Source: Xenophilus aerolatus
GTDB lineage: Bacteria; Pseudomonadota; Gammaproteobacteria; Burkholderiales; Burkholderiaceae_C
Direction: 5' to 3'
Length of the DNA: 64,000 bases
NCBI GenBank assembly: GCA_029968055.1
Contig: JASCNX010000004.1
Span: 186,001 to 250,000, forward strand
The number at the start of each line of letters is the position of its first letter. The first letter of the stretch is position 1. Made by a program: the position numbers and the translations under genes. The notes under the pieces are model-generated. The model searched no databases and was not told where the DNA came from. It saw only the letters and a program-made list of their open reading frames with translations. This document shows positions 1 to 9,359 of this stretch, piece after piece.

Positions 1-63
1 CAGCTGACCATCGGCCAGCGCCGACACCTTTTCCAGCGATTCCGATCCGTTCGTGTGCTTCAT
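1..63 (-). CDS. rseA: Anti-sigma-E factor RseA, N-terminal fragment (truncated by window edge)
   Basis: Only the first 21 codons are present, reading MKHTNGSESLEKVSALADGQ and running off the left edge. The ATG at 61-63 lies 15 nt after the rpoE stop. The pattern of a hydrophilic start followed by S-A-L-x-D-G-Q matches the sigma-binding N-terminus of RseA anti-sigma factors, and position directly after rpoE is standard for the family. RseA is an inner-membrane protein that holds sigma-E inactive until envelope stress triggers its proteolysis. The call rests on this short match and on context. Confidence 0.75.
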   Translation of the reverse strand, partial: MKHTNGSESLEKVSALADGQL

Positions 64-78
64 ATCGTCCACCTGTGA

Positions 79-756
79 TCACCAACGCTTGCCGGACTGG
101 TTGTCCAGCAGCGGCTTCACCCGCGCCGAGATGGCCTCCCGCGCCCGGAAGATGCGCGAACGCACCGTCCCGATGGGGCAGTTCATGACCTCGGCGATCT
201 CTTCATAGCTCAAGCCCTCGATCTCGCGCAGGGTCACGGCCTGGCGCAGTTCCGCCGGCAACGCTTCCATGGCAGCGCTCACCGCGGCCGCAATCTCGTT
301 GGCGGCCAGCACGGATTCGGGGGTTTCGTCGCTGATTGGTTCGTTTCCGGGCCTGTAAGTTTCATCATCGTCGTCGCCGGCGCCACGCAGCGCCGCTTCC
401 GGGATGGTCGGGTCGCGCTTCATGTCCACCAGCGCTTTTTTCGCGGTGTTGACGGCGATCCGGTACAGCCAGGTGTAGAACTGCGCCTCACCGCGGAACT
501 GGTGCAGGGCCCGGTAGGCGCGGATGAAGGTTTCCTGCGCGATGTCCTCGACCAGGTCGACATCGCGCACCATCCGGCCGATGAGCCGCTCGATGCGACG
601 CTGGTACTTCAGCACCAGCAGCTCGAAGGCCTTGCCGTCGCCGGCCACCGTCCGCTGGACGAGCTGGAAATCGGGATCGACCGGCCGCACCGGCGCGGCG
701 GCTGCCGCGTCGGGCAGCTCGCCCGAAGGCGGCGGGGGCGGCGCGGACGAGGTCAT
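79..756 (-). CDS. rpoE: RNA polymerase sigma factor RpoE (ECF, sigma-E)
   Basis: A 225-aa ECF sigma factor. Region 2 spans about residues 42-105 (DLVEDIAQETF at 67-77, then FYTWLYRIAVNTA). Region 4 is a helix-turn-helix at about 165-212 (LPAELRQAVTLREIEGLSYEEIA, then CPIGTVRSRIFRAR). It directs transcription of envelope-stress genes when released from RseA. I chose the ATG at 754-756 because it forms an ATGA overlap with the stop of the upstream gene; the frame stays open further upstream, but that reads through the neighbouring gene. The Pro-rich N-terminus (residues 4-30) is longer than in E. coli RpoE. rseA follows. Confidence 0.95.
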   Translation of the reverse strand: MTSSAPPPPPSGELPDAAAAAPVRPVDPDFQLVQRTVAGDGKAFELLVLKYQRRIERLIGRMVRDVDLVEDIAQETFIRAYRALHQFRGEAQFYTWLYRIAVNTAKKALVDMKRDPTIPEAALRGAGDDDDETYRPGNEPISDETPESVLAANEIAAAVSAAMEALPAELRQAVTLREIEGLSYEEIAEVMNCPIGTVRSRIFRAREAISARVKPLLDNQSGKRW

Positions 757-1244
757 GCAGGGAGATCGGGGGTGCGGGGCGCCGGCACGGCGCCGACGTC
801 GGTTGGAAGCCCGGCGTCTTGCGGGGCCGGGGCGCGGCAATATACCGCACGGCGCAATGCGTTCCAGCGCTCGGGTGCCGCAGCGCGGTCCAGCCAGAGC
901 CATTGCGCGGCGCGACCGGCTTCCTGCAGGCGCAACAGCAGCGTGCCTTGCAAATCGAGCGCCACCGCTGCCACTGCCATGCCCATGGGCCGCGCGCCCG
1001 AGAGGGACCAGAACGCCCCGTCCCAGTGCAAAGCCCGCGGCGTGCGGGGTCTCAGCGCCCACGCCAGCGCCAGGGAGGCAACGATGGCAGCGCCCAGCAC
1101 CAGCGCCCAGCGCGCTCCATTGCCTTCGTTTTGGTAACACCACCCGACGGTGCAGCCCGCGCCGGCGGCCCAGATGACCCAGAGAATGGCATGGCCGACG
1201 CGCGAACGCCCCACCGGATAGCTCACCGATGGGGCGCTGTGCAT
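753..1244 (-). CDS. Small membrane protein between fabF and rpoE (YgfX-like, tentative)
   Basis: A 163-aa protein with two adjacent hydrophobic segments near the N-terminus (about residues 18-35 and 44-62), then a Trp-rich cytoplasmic-looking half (HWDGAFWSLSG, QWLWLDRAA, ERWNALRRAVY). Two close helices followed by a W-D-G-x-W stretch resemble the YgfX/CptA-type inner-membrane family, but this is resemblance only. It starts 22 nt after fabF, and its stop overlaps the rpoE start as ATGA, so translation of rpoE is probably coupled to it. The function is unknown; position suggests a link between the fatty-acid operon and sigma-E output. Confidence 0.7.
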   Translation of the reverse strand: MHSAPSVSYPVGRSRVGHAILWVIWAAGAGCTVGWCYQNEGNGARWALVLGAAIVASLALAWALRPRTPRALHWDGAFWSLSGARPMGMAVAAVALDLQGTLLLRLQEAGRAAQWLWLDRAAAPERWNALRRAVYCRAPAPQDAGLPTDVGAVPAPRTPDLPA

Positions 1245-1266
1245 GCGGGCGAAGCGTTCCGGCGGG

Positions 1267-2511
1267 TCAGACGCGCTTGAACACCAGGGTGCCGTTGGTG
1301 CCGCCGAACCCGAAGTTGTTCTTCACGGCCACATCGATCTTCATGTCCCGCGCTTCGTTGGCGCAGTAGTCCAGGTCGCATTCGGGGTCCTGGTTGAAGA
1401 TGTTGATGGTCGGCGGGCTCTTCTGGTGGTGCACGGCCAGCACCGTGAACACCGACTCGATGCCGCCGGCACCACCCAGCAGGTGGCCCGTCATCGACTT
1501 GGTCGAGTTCACGACAAGCTTCCTGGCATGGCTGCCGAAAGCGTTCTTGATCGCGTTCGTCTCGTTGAGGTCGCCCAGCGGCGTCGAGGTGCCATGCGCG
1601 TTGAGGTAATTCACCTCGTCGGCATTGATGCCGGCGTTGCGCAGCGCGGCTTCCATCGAGCGGCGCGGACCGTCGACGTTGGGCGCTGTCATGTGATACG
1701 CGTCGGCACTCATGCCGAAGCCGACCAGCTCCGCATAGATCTTCGCGCCCCGGGCCTTGGCATGCTCGTACTCTTCGATCACCAGCACGCCGGCACCCTC
1801 GCCGAGCACGAAGCCGTCGCGGTCCTTGTCCCATGGACGCGAGGCCGTGGCCGGGTCGTCGTTGCGTGTGCTCAAGGCACGGGCCGCGGCGAAACCACCG
1901 ATGCCCAAGGGCGAGACGGTCGACTCGGCACCGCCGGCCACCATGACATCGGCATCTCCGGCCTGGATCAGCCGGGCCGACAGCCCGATCGCGTGCAGCC
2001 CGGTCGTGCACGCCGTCACGACCGCGATGTTCGCGCCCGTGAAGCCGTACTTGATCGACACGTGCCCCGAGATCATGTTGATGATCGAGGCCGGCACAAA
2101 GAAGGGCGAGATGCGGCGCGGGCCGCGGTTCACCAGCTCGCCGTGGGTGTCCTCGATCAGCGGCAGGCCGCCGATGCCCGAGCCGATGTTGCAACCGATG
2201 CGCGAAGCCAGCTCCGGCGTAAGCGCGTGTCCGGTGGGCAGGCCGCTGTCCTCGACCGCCTGGATCGAGGCGGCCATCCCGAGGTGGATGAAGCGGTCCA
2301 TGTGGCGCGCTTCCTTCTCGGAGATGTACTTCGTGATGTCGAAGTCCTTGACCTGGCCGGCGAACTTGCAGGCGAAGGCGCTGACATCGAACTTGGTGAT
2401 GGTGTCGATCCCGGACTTGCCTGCAATCAGGCCGGCCCAGCTGTCGGCGGCGGTGTTGCCGACGGGAGAAACGCAACCGAGTCCGGTCACGACGACGCGG
2501 CGTAGGGTCAT
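1267..2511 (-). CDS. fabF: Beta-ketoacyl-ACP synthase II FabF
   Basis: A 414-aa condensing enzyme that extends acyl-ACP with malonyl-ACP in fatty-acid elongation. The nucleophile is Cys168 (VVTACTTG). The two His motifs are present in order ([11 protein letters not shown], then [13 protein letters not shown]), as is the C-terminal NNFGFGGTN loop. The Cys-His-His set and length fit KAS II. The start at 2511 gives the canonical [12 protein letters not shown] opening; an in-frame ATG 72 nt upstream would add a non-conserved tail. It is the seventh gene of the minus-strand fab operon, 118 nt after acpP. Confidence 0.97.
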   Translation of the reverse strand: MTLRRVVVTGLGCVSPVGNTAADSWAGLIAGKSGIDTITKFDVSAFACKFAGQVKDFDITKYISEKEARHMDRFIHLGMAASIQAVEDSGLPTGHALTPELASRIGCNIGSGIGGLPLIEDTHGELVNRGPRRISPFFVPASIINMISGHVSIKYGFTGANIAVVTACTTGLHAIGLSARLIQAGDADVMVAGGAESTVSPLGIGGFAAARALSTRNDDPATASRPWDKDRDGFVLGEGAGVLVIEEYEHAKARGAKIYAELVGFGMSADAYHMTAPNVDGPRRSMEAALRNAGINADEVNYLNAHGTSTPLGDLNETNAIKNAFGSHARKLVVNSTKSMTGHLLGGAGGIESVFTVLAVHHQKSPPTINIFNQDPECDLDYCANEARDMKIDVAVKNNFGFGGTNGTLVFKRV

Positions 2512-2629
2512 GCCGGCGAGCCTTTCTGGGAAAAGGGAAGGAAGCGATGCCGCATCGCGCGATCCGGCGGACGGCAGCGCCAATGGCGCCGGCCCCGGTG
2601 CGCGGGCTCGGCTCCCGGGAGGGCCTGGA

Positions 2630-2968
<339 letters not shown>

Positions 2969-3712
2969 CTACATGTACATGCCGCCGTTCACGTGCAATT
3001 CCTGCCCCGTGACGTACCCGGCCTGCGGCGACGCCAGGTAGGCCACGGCATGCGCGATGTCGGACGGCTTGCCCAGGTGCCCCAGCGGAATCGACGACAG
3101 CAGCGCCTGCTGCTGCGCCTCGGGCAGGCTGGCCGTCATGTCGGTCTCGATGAAGCCGGGAGCGACGCAGTTGACGGTGATGTTGCGGCTGCCCAGTTCG
3201 CGCGCCAGGGCGCGCGTCATGCCGGCCACGCCGGCCTTGGCGGCCGCATAGTTCGCCTGGCCCGGGTTGCCGGAGGCGCCGACCACGCTCGTGATGCTGA
3301 TGATGCGGCCGAAGCGTTGCTTCATCATCGGCCGGATGGCCGCGCGCGAGGCACGAAACACCGCCTTCAGGTTGGTGTCAATCACCGCGTCCCAATCCTC
3401 GTCTTTCAGGCGCATGGCAAGCATGTCGCGCGTGATGCCGGCATTGTTGACCAACACGTGCAGCCCGCCGTGCGCCTTGACGATGCTGTCGACCAACGCA
3501 TCCAGCGCGGCGCCATCGGTCACGTTCAGCACCTCGCCCTGGCCGCCGTGCGCCGCAAGGGCCGCGCCGATCTTCGCCGCGCCGTCGGCCGATGTGCCGG
3601 TGCCGATGACCTTGTAGCCGCGCTGTGCCAGTTCGAGGGCGATCGCGGCACCGATGCCGCGCGTGGCGCCCGTGACCAAGGCCACCTGGCCCGCGATGGT
3701 GGGAATGCTCAT
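2969..3712 (-). CDS. fabG: 3-oxoacyl-ACP reductase FabG
   Basis: A 247-aa short-chain dehydrogenase that reduces 3-ketoacyl-ACP with NADPH. It has the Rossmann motif VTGATRGIGAA (13-23), the NNAG motif (89-92) and the catalytic triad Ser142, Tyr155 and Lys159 (YAAAK). The C-terminus YVTGQELHVNGGMYM is typical of FabG. The start at 3712 was chosen on family length; the frame runs upstream through the intergenic space but only with non-conserved sequence. It sits between fabD (25-nt gap) and acpP in the operon. Confidence 0.97.
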   Translation of the reverse strand: MSIPTIAGQVALVTGATRGIGAAIALELAQRGYKVIGTGTSADGAAKIGAALAAHGGQGEVLNVTDGAALDALVDSIVKAHGGLHVLVNNAGITRDMLAMRLKDEDWDAVIDTNLKAVFRASRAAIRPMMKQRFGRIISITSVVGASGNPGQANYAAAKAGVAGMTRALARELGSRNITVNCVAPGFIETDMTASLPEAQQQALLSSIPLGHLGKPSDIAHAVAYLASPQAGYVTGQELHVNGGMYM

Positions 3713-3737
3713 GGGAGAAAGAAGATGGTTGCGGCGC

Positions 3738-4688
3738 TCAGGCCAGCAGTTGCTTGGCATCGGCCAGCGAGGCCGGGTCGTGGATGGCGCCGTTGCCCAT
3801 GTCGGGCGCGATGCGCTTGACCATGCCAGACAGCACCTTGCCCGGCCCGCACTCGACAATGGCCTGGACACCGCGCGCCTGCAGGGCCTGCACGCTCTCG
3901 ACCCAGCGCACCGGGCCGGCCGCCTGTCGAACGAGGGCATCGCGGATGCGCGCCGGATCGCTCTCGACGGCAACATCGACGTTGTTCAGCACCGGAATTG
4001 CAGGCGCCATCAGCTCCACGTCCGCCAGCCGACCCTTGAGCGCTTCCGCCGCCGGCCGCATGAGGCTCGAATGGAAGGGGGCCGACACCGGCAGCGGGAG
4101 CGCGCGCTTGGCGCCGTTCGCCTTGAGCACCTCGCACGCCTTCTCGACCGCCGCCTTGCTGCCGGCGATCACCGTCTGCACCGGGTCGTTGAAATTCACG
4201 GCCTCCACCACCTCGCCGCTGCCTGCCGCGAAGCCGGCCGACACCTCGGCGCAACCGGCGATGACCTTGGCGGACTCCATGCCGAGGATGGCCGCCATCG
4301 CGCCCACGCCGACCGGCACGGCCTCCTGCATGGCCTGCGCACGGAAGCGCACCAGCGGCGCGGCCTGCGCGAGCGTCAGCACGCCGGCAGCGACCAGGGC
4401 CGAGTACTCTCCCAGCGAATGGCCCGCCACGACGGCCGGCTGCGCGCCGCCCTCGGCGAGCCAGGCGCGCCAGGCTGCGACGCCGGCCACAAGCATCACC
4501 GGCTGGGTGTTGGTGGTGAGCGCCAGCGCTTCCTTGGGGCCTTCGTGGATCAGCTTCGCCACGTCCTCGCCAAGCGCTTCGGAGGCCTCGGCCAGGGTGT
4601 CACGCACGGCGGAATGGTCGCCCCAGGCGTCCAGCATGCCCACGGCCTGCGAACCCTGCCCGGGAAAGACGAATGCGAAGGTCTTCAT
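3738..4688 (-). CDS. fabD: Malonyl-CoA:ACP transacylase FabD
   Basis: A 316-aa acyltransferase that loads malonyl groups onto AcpP. It has the N-terminal oxyanion-hole motif FPGQGSQ (8-14), nucleophile Ser91 in GHSLGEY, and active-site His206 in APFHSSLM. The start at 4688 (MKTFAFVFPGQGSQ) is the conserved one; the ATG 30 nt upstream adds an Arg-rich stretch unlike the family. It lies 51 nt after fabH and 25 nt before fabG, all in one direction. Confidence 0.97.
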   Translation of the reverse strand: MKTFAFVFPGQGSQAVGMLDAWGDHSAVRDTLAEASEALGEDVAKLIHEGPKEALALTTNTQPVMLVAGVAAWRAWLAEGGAQPAVVAGHSLGEYSALVAAGVLTLAQAAPLVRFRAQAMQEAVPVGVGAMAAILGMESAKVIAGCAEVSAGFAAGSGEVVEAVNFNDPVQTVIAGSKAAVEKACEVLKANGAKRALPLPVSAPFHSSLMRPAAEALKGRLADVELMAPAIPVLNNVDVAVESDPARIRDALVRQAAGPVRWVESVQALQARGVQAIVECGPGKVLSGMVKRIAPDMGNGAIHDPASLADAKQLLA

Positions 4689-4739
4689 CGTTCTGTGTCT
4701 CCAATCGAGCCGCAGCACCCGTCCAGCGGGCGCAGGCCG

Positions 4740-5717
4740 CTACAGATTCAATAGCACCGCGCCCCAGGTGAAGCCGCCGCCCACGCCTTCGAGCATGAGC
4801 GTGTCACCCTTCTTGATCTTGCCGCCGCGCACGGCAGCGTCGAGCGCCAGGGGAATGGACGCCGCAGAGGTGTTGCCGTGCTCGTCGACGGTGACGATGA
4901 GCTTGTCCAGCGGCAGTTTCAGCTTCTTGGCCGTGCCCTGCATGATGCGGATGTTGGCCTGGTGGGGGATGAGCCAGTCGATGTCGGCATCGACCTTGCC
5001 GGCCTTGGCCAGCGTGGCACGGGCGGCATCCTCAAGCACGCGCACCGCGAGCTTGAAGACAGCTTGGCCGTCCATGCGCAACAGCGGCGTGCCGAGCACC
5101 TGGCCGCCCGAGACGTTCCCCGGAACGCACAGGATGCCGACGTGCGAACCGTCGGCATGCAGGTCGCTCGCCAGGATGCCGGGCGTGTCGCTCGCCTCGA
5201 GCACCACGGCCCCAGCGCCGTCGCCGAAAAGCACGCAGGTCGTGCGGTCGTTGAAATCGAGAATGCGCGAAAAGACTTCGGCACCGACGACCAGCGCGCA
5301 TTTGGCGCCGCCGGTGCGGATCATCGCGTCGGCCACCGTGATGGCGTAGACGAAGCCGCTGCACACCGCCTGCACGTCGAAGGCCGGGCAGCCGGCGATG
5401 CCGAGCTTGTTCTGAAGAATCGCCGCCGACGAGGGGAACACCATGTCCGGCGTCGAGGTTGCGACGATGATCAGGTCCACGTCGCGCGCGCTGTGGCCGG
5501 ACGCTTCCAGCGCATGGCGGCAGGCATGCAGGGCGAGGTCGCTGCTCGTGACCTCGGGCGCGGCGAAATGGCGCGCACGGATGCCGGTGCGCTCGATGAT
5601 CCACTGGTCGGACGTCTCGATGCCACGGCCGGCCAGCTCGCGGGCCAGATCGTCGTTCGTCACCCGGCGCGGTGGCAGGTAGCTGCCCGTGCCGGTGATG
5701 CGGGAGTAGAGGGTCAT
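4740..5717 (-). CDS. fabH: Beta-ketoacyl-ACP synthase III FabH
   Basis: A 325-aa initiating condensing enzyme that joins acetyl-CoA and malonyl-ACP. The Cys-His-Asn triad is visible: Cys119 in QAVCSGF, His in [10 protein letters not shown] and Asn in [10 protein letters not shown]. The ending [11 protein letters not shown] is the typical FabH C-terminus. Its start ATG (5715-5717) overlaps the plsX stop by one base (TGATG), indicating translational coupling. The plsX-fabH-fabD-fabG-acpP-fabF order is the classic bacterial one. Confidence 0.98.
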   Translation of the reverse strand: MTLYSRITGTGSYLPPRRVTNDDLARELAGRGIETSDQWIIERTGIRARHFAAPEVTSSDLALHACRHALEASGHSARDVDLIIVATSTPDMVFPSSAAILQNKLGIAGCPAFDVQAVCSGFVYAITVADAMIRTGGAKCALVVGAEVFSRILDFNDRTTCVLFGDGAGAVVLEASDTPGILASDLHADGSHVGILCVPGNVSGGQVLGTPLLRMDGQAVFKLAVRVLEDAARATLAKAGKVDADIDWLIPHQANIRIMQGTAKKLKLPLDKLIVTVDEHGNTSAASIPLALDAAVRGGKIKKGDTLMLEGVGGGFTWGAVLLNL

Positions 5718-6820
5718 CAGGCGTGGATCACGACCGGGGCCTCGGCCGTCGCTGCAGCAGCGTCGGTGCGGGCCAGCAGCGGTGCGGCATGGGCGATGCG
5801 AGCACGCACTCGGTCGAGCAAGTTGTTGCGAGCGGCATCATAAGCGCGATCCAGGGCATGCCCGAACGCCTCCTCGTCGGCCGACCCGTGGCTCTTGAAA
5901 ACGAGGCCGCGCAGCCCTAACAGGGCAGCACCGTTGTAGCGACGGTGATCCAACCGCGCTTTGAGCGCCTTTAGAACTGGATAGGCGACGATGGCAGCAA
6001 TTTTGCTGAAGATGCCACGCGAAAACTCTTGGCGCATGAACTCCACGATCATCGACGCCACGCCCTCGGTCGCCTTGAGCGCTACATTTCCGACAAAGCC
6101 ATCGCACACGACGATGTCTGTTGTGCCCTTGAAGATGTCGTTGCCCTCGACGTTGCCGTAAAAGTTCAAATCCTGCGAATTGGCTGCCTTTTGCAGCAGT
6201 TGGCTCGCTTTTTTGATGGTTTCACTGCCTTTGATGGCTTCTTCGCCGACATTGAGCAAACCGACGCTGGGCGACTCGTTGCCGGTCAGCGCCGACACCA
6301 GCGCCGACCCGAGAACGGCGAACTGGAGCAGGTCTTCGGCGTCGCAATCGACGTTCGCACCCAGGTCGAGCACCGTGGTGGCCCCGCCCTTGCCGTTGGG
6401 CAGTTGGGGAGCAATGGCGGGCCGGTCGATGCCGTCCAGGGTCTTGAGCAAGTAGCGAGCGATCGCCATCAGCGCGCCGGTGTTGCCGGCCGAGACGGCC
6501 GCATGCGCCACGCCGTCCTTCACCTGCTGGATGGCCACGCGCATGGAAGAGTCCTTCTTCTTGCGCAGCGCGATCTCGATCGGGTCGTCCATGCCAACCA
6601 CCTCGGTGGCCGGAATGATCCGGCCGCGCGGGTGGCTGAACGAGGCCAGCGCCGCCGGCGCGCCCACGAGCAGCAGCGACGCGTCGGCGTGGCGCTCAAG
6701 AAAGGCGTGGCAGGCCGCGAGGGTGACGCGGGGTCCGTGGTCGCCGCCCATGCAGTCCACGGCCACGGTGATGGCCGAAGGCGGGGCGACGCTCGAAAAA
6801 GAGGAGGTCGAGGGCATCAA
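5717..6820 (-). CDS. plsX: Phosphate acyltransferase PlsX
   Basis: A 367-aa enzyme converting acyl-ACP to acyl-phosphate, the first step of the PlsX/PlsY route to phosphatidic acid. Family signatures are [13 protein letters not shown] near residue 20, [11 protein letters not shown], and [15 protein letters not shown]. The protein begins with MM; the first 15 or so residues (Ser/Pro-rich) precede the usual family start and are probably a short extension. The C-terminal 30 residues are Ala-rich. It is followed with a 1-bp overlap by fabH and preceded by rpmF, 58 nt upstream. Confidence 0.96.
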   Translation of the reverse strand: MMPSTSSFSSVAPPSAITVAVDCMGGDHGPRVTLAACHAFLERHADASLLLVGAPAALASFSHPRGRIIPATEVVGMDDPIEIALRKKKDSSMRVAIQQVKDGVAHAAVSAGNTGALMAIARYLLKTLDGIDRPAIAPQLPNGKGGATTVLDLGANVDCDAEDLLQFAVLGSALVSALTGNESPSVGLLNVGEEAIKGSETIKKASQLLQKAANSQDLNFYGNVEGNDIFKGTTDIVVCDGFVGNVALKATEGVASMIVEFMRQEFSRGIFSKIAAIVAYPVLKALKARLDHRRYNGAALLGLRGLVFKSHGSADEEAFGHALDRAYDAARNNLLDRVRARIAHAAPLLARTDAAAATAEAPVVIHA

Positions 6821-6878
6821 AACAAAGGCCCGACGCTACGGGTTCAGTAGCTTCGGGCCTTGGCCTTGAAAGAGCAAC

Positions 6879-7061
6879 TCAGGCTTCGGACTTGGTCTTC
6901 AGCACCTTGCGGCCGCGGTAGAAACCGTTGGGGCTGATGTGGTGACGCAGGTGGATTTCACCGGTGGTGGGCTCGACGGCGATACCGGGCACGCCCAGGG
7001 CGTTGTGCGAGCGGTGCATGCCGCGCTTCGAGGGCGACTTCTTGTTTTGCTGAACGGCCAT
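6879..7061 (-). CDS. rpmF: 50S ribosomal protein L32
   Basis: A 60-aa basic protein, [20 protein letters not shown] and onward, with the usual L32 features: N-terminal [15 protein letters not shown] stretch and [14 protein letters not shown] near the end. It is a structural component of the large ribosomal subunit. The start at 7061 has an AGGAG ribosome-binding site 6-10 nt upstream; a longer in-frame start at 7130 has none. The yceD-rpmF-plsX order is widely conserved and places a ribosomal gene at the head of the fatty-acid operon. Confidence 0.98.
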   Translation of the reverse strand: MAVQQNKKSPSKRGMHRSHNALGVPGIAVEPTTGEIHLRHHISPNGFYRGRKVLKTKSEA

Positions 7062-7269
7062 GATGGCTCCTGATAGACGGTGAGGTGAGTGGGCAGTGCG
7101 GCCGGCGCCTGGAGCATCCGAAACCGGCATCGCCTGCCACTGCCGCCGGGTGCGCGGATCCTTCGGATCCCGCTCCTCGGTCGGCGATCCAGGTCATCGA
7201 CCAGATCGGCAAGCGCGCGCGTAGCCCACGATTATAGCCTGCCGAGCCAAGCCTGCGCCAGCCCCCGCC

Positions 7270-7824
7270 TCAGCCGCCACCGGACGGCTTCTTCTTCAGG
7301 GCTTCCAGCGCGGCGAAAGGGTTGGGGCGCTCCTGGCCGGCAGCCTCGAAATCCGGGTCGGCGGCGGACATGCGCACCGGCGCCGGGCAGACCTCGTGCA
7401 CCGGAGCGAAGGGAATGTCCATCAGCAGTTCGTCCTCAACGAGTTCGCGCAGGTCGAAATCGTGGCTGCTGACCAGCACGTCCTCGTCGGCCTCCTCGTC
7501 TTCCAGCGCCGCGGTCTCCTCGTCCGCAACGAAGCGGAACCAGCGGTCGGCCTGCAGCGGCGTGTCCACCGGCTGCAGGCAGCGCTGGCAGACGAGCGGC
7601 AGGTCGAGTTGCGCGTCCAGGTGGATCCACGGCACAGCCGGTCCGCCGGTGGTGGTGCGCATCTCCCCTTTGGCCGTCCAGCGCACCTCGGCGACGGCAT
7701 CGGCCACGGCCGACTCGGCCAGCAGGCGCCGATAGGCCGCCAACGGCTCGGCCGCCGAAAGGGTGGCGCCCGCCTGGGCAAAGGCCAGCACGTCGAGGCG
7801 GCCGGGATCGACATCCTTTTTCAT
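7270..7824 (-). CDS. yceD: YceD family protein (DUF177), 23S rRNA accumulation protein
   Basis: A 184-aa protein of the DUF177/YceD family. The hallmark is the CQRCLQP motif followed by an acidic middle (EETAALEDEEADED), the DLRELVEDELLMDIPFAP segment and a further conserved Cys (HEVCP). In E. coli YceD influences 23S rRNA levels; the exact role is unclear. The start at 7824 (MKKDVDP) is preferred over one 90 nt upstream that extends into the divergent promoter region. It is the first gene of the minus-strand operon; 208 nt separate it from rpmF, with no gene seen there. Confidence 0.9.
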   Translation of the reverse strand: MKKDVDPGRLDVLAFAQAGATLSAAEPLAAYRRLLAESAVADAVAEVRWTAKGEMRTTTGGPAVPWIHLDAQLDLPLVCQRCLQPVDTPLQADRWFRFVADEETAALEDEEADEDVLVSSHDFDLRELVEDELLMDIPFAPVHEVCPAPVRMSAADPDFEAAGQERPNPFAALEALKKKPSGGG

Positions 7825-7942
7825 CGCCGGGCCACCTCGACAGGACGGGCGCGCCCCCAAGGGGCAGCGACCCCACGAAGTGGGAAGCGTGGAGGCAAGA
7901 ACTTCATCGGCCACAGTCTACGCGGCACCGACAATCGCCGGC

Positions 7943-8524
7943 ATGCAACGCCCCGTGATCCTCGGCTCCACCTCCCGCTATCGGCGCGACCTGATGTCGC
8001 GACTGCACCTGCCCTTCGACGTCCAGGCACCCGAAGTCGACGAAACCCCGCAGCCCGGCGAATCGCCGGCCGACCTGGCCATGCGGCTGGCGCTGGCCAA
8101 GGCACAGGCCGTGGCAGCCCGCTTTCCGGACAGCGTGGTGATCGGCTCCGACCAGGTGGCCGACCTGCACGGTGAGCCGCTGGGCAAACCCGGTGACCAC
8201 GCCCGCGCCACCGCGCAACTGCGCCGCATGCGCGGCCAGACGCTCGTCTTCCAGACCGCCGTGGCCGTGGTGTGCCGCGCCACCGGCTTCGTGCAGCAGG
8301 ACCTGGCGCCGGTACGCGTCGTTTTCCGGGACCTGAGCGACGCGGCGATCGAGCGCTACCTGCTGGCCGAGCAGCCCTACGACTGCGCCGGCGGCGCCAA
8401 AAGCGAGGGCCTGGGCATCGCCCTGCTCGAAGCCATCGACAGCGACGACCCCACGGCCCTCGTCGGCCTGCCGCTGATCCGCACCTGCCGGATGCTGCGC
8501 GCCGCGGGCGTGGACCTGCTCTGA
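7943..8524 (+). CDS. maf: Maf/YceF family nucleotide pyrophosphatase
   Basis: A 193-aa Maf-like protein. It opens with the phosphate-binding motif ILGSTSRYRRDLM, followed by the EVDET loop, the ALAKAQAVAARFP helix, the GSDQV motif and the C-terminal GLPLIRTCRML. This subfamily hydrolyses modified nucleotides such as 7-methyl-GTP (YceF type), a housecleaning activity; subfamily assignment rests on divergent pairing with yceD, as seen widely in proteobacteria. The ATG at 7943 is 118 nt from the yceD start, so the two genes share a divergent promoter region. Confidence 0.93.
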   Translation: MQRPVILGSTSRYRRDLMSRLHLPFDVQAPEVDETPQPGESPADLAMRLALAKAQAVAARFPDSVVIGSDQVADLHGEPLGKPGDHARATAQLRRMRGQTLVFQTAVAVVCRATGFVQQDLAPVRVVFRDLSDAAIERYLLAEQPYDCAGGAKSEGLGIALLEAIDSDDPTALVGLPLIRTCRMLRAAGVDLL

Positions 8525-8597
8525 ACCTGCGAACGAAACGGCCGCCAACGCGATGCCGCGGCCGCCAGCGGCTCACGAATTGATAGCCACCGACTTC

Positions 8598-9359
8598 ATG
8601 CCTACGCTCTATCTCGTTCCCGCCCCGCTCGACTTCGGCTGCGAGGCGCAGGCGCCGCTGCAGGACGCCCTGCCCCTGGGCACGCTGCAGGCCGCCGCGC
8701 GGCTCACGCACTGGGTGTGCGAGAACGCCAAGTCCGCCCGCGCCTACCTCAAGCGCATCGACGCCGTCGTGCCCCTGGCCGCGCCCTTGCAGGCGCAGGC
8801 GATCCACGAGTTGCCGCGAGAGGTGCACAAGAAGGGCGACCATGACGGCGCCCCCGCCCCGGCTGCCATCGCCGCCCTGCTCGCGCCGCTGCGCGAAGGC
8901 CACGACATGGGCCTGCTCAGCGAAGCAGGCATGCCGGCGGTGGCCGATCCCGGCTCGTCGGTGGTCCGTGCCGCCCATGAGGCCGGCGCAGCGGTGGTGC
9001 CGCTGGTCGGACCGATATCGATTCTGCTCACGCTGGCGGCCAGCGGGCTCAACGGACAGAACTTCGCGTTCGTGGGCTACCTGCCGCAGGACGCCGAGGC
9101 GCGCCGCACGCGCATCCGCGAGTTGGAAACGCTGGCGCTGCGCACCGGGCAGACGCAGCTCTTCATCGAGACGCCCTACCGCAACGCGGCGCTGCTGCAG
9201 GCGCTGATCCAGACGCTGCAGCACCACACGCGTCTGGCCGTGGCCAGCGGCCTGACACTGCCGGCCATGCAGGTGCGCAGCCAGAGCGTGAAGGCCTGGC
9301 GCACCGCGCCCACGCTGGCCGAGGAGCGCCTGCCTGCCGTGTTCGCCATCGGGCGTTGA
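8598..9359 (+). CDS. RsmI-like SAM-dependent methyltransferase (tetrapyrrole-methylase fold)
   Basis: A 253-aa TP-methylase family protein. The recognisable RsmI/YraL-like core is the SEAGMPAVADPGSSVVRAA stretch (about 112-130), then VPLVGPISILLTLAASGLNG and FVGYLPQDAEARRTRI. True RsmI has a glycine-rich LYVVPTPIGNL start; here it is LYLVPAPLDFG, so this is probably a paralogue whose substrate may not be 16S rRNA C1402. The start at 8598 gives the conserved LYLVP opening; an earlier ATG at 8553 is possible. The MFS gene begins at the base after its stop. Confidence 0.88.
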   Translation: MPTLYLVPAPLDFGCEAQAPLQDALPLGTLQAAARLTHWVCENAKSARAYLKRIDAVVPLAAPLQAQAIHELPREVHKKGDHDGAPAPAAIAALLAPLREGHDMGLLSEAGMPAVADPGSSVVRAAHEAGAAVVPLVGPISILLTLAASGLNGQNFAFVGYLPQDAEARRTRIRELETLALRTGQTQLFIETPYRNAALLQALIQTLQHHTRLAVASGLTLPAMQVRSQSVKAWRTAPTLAEERLPAVFAIGR

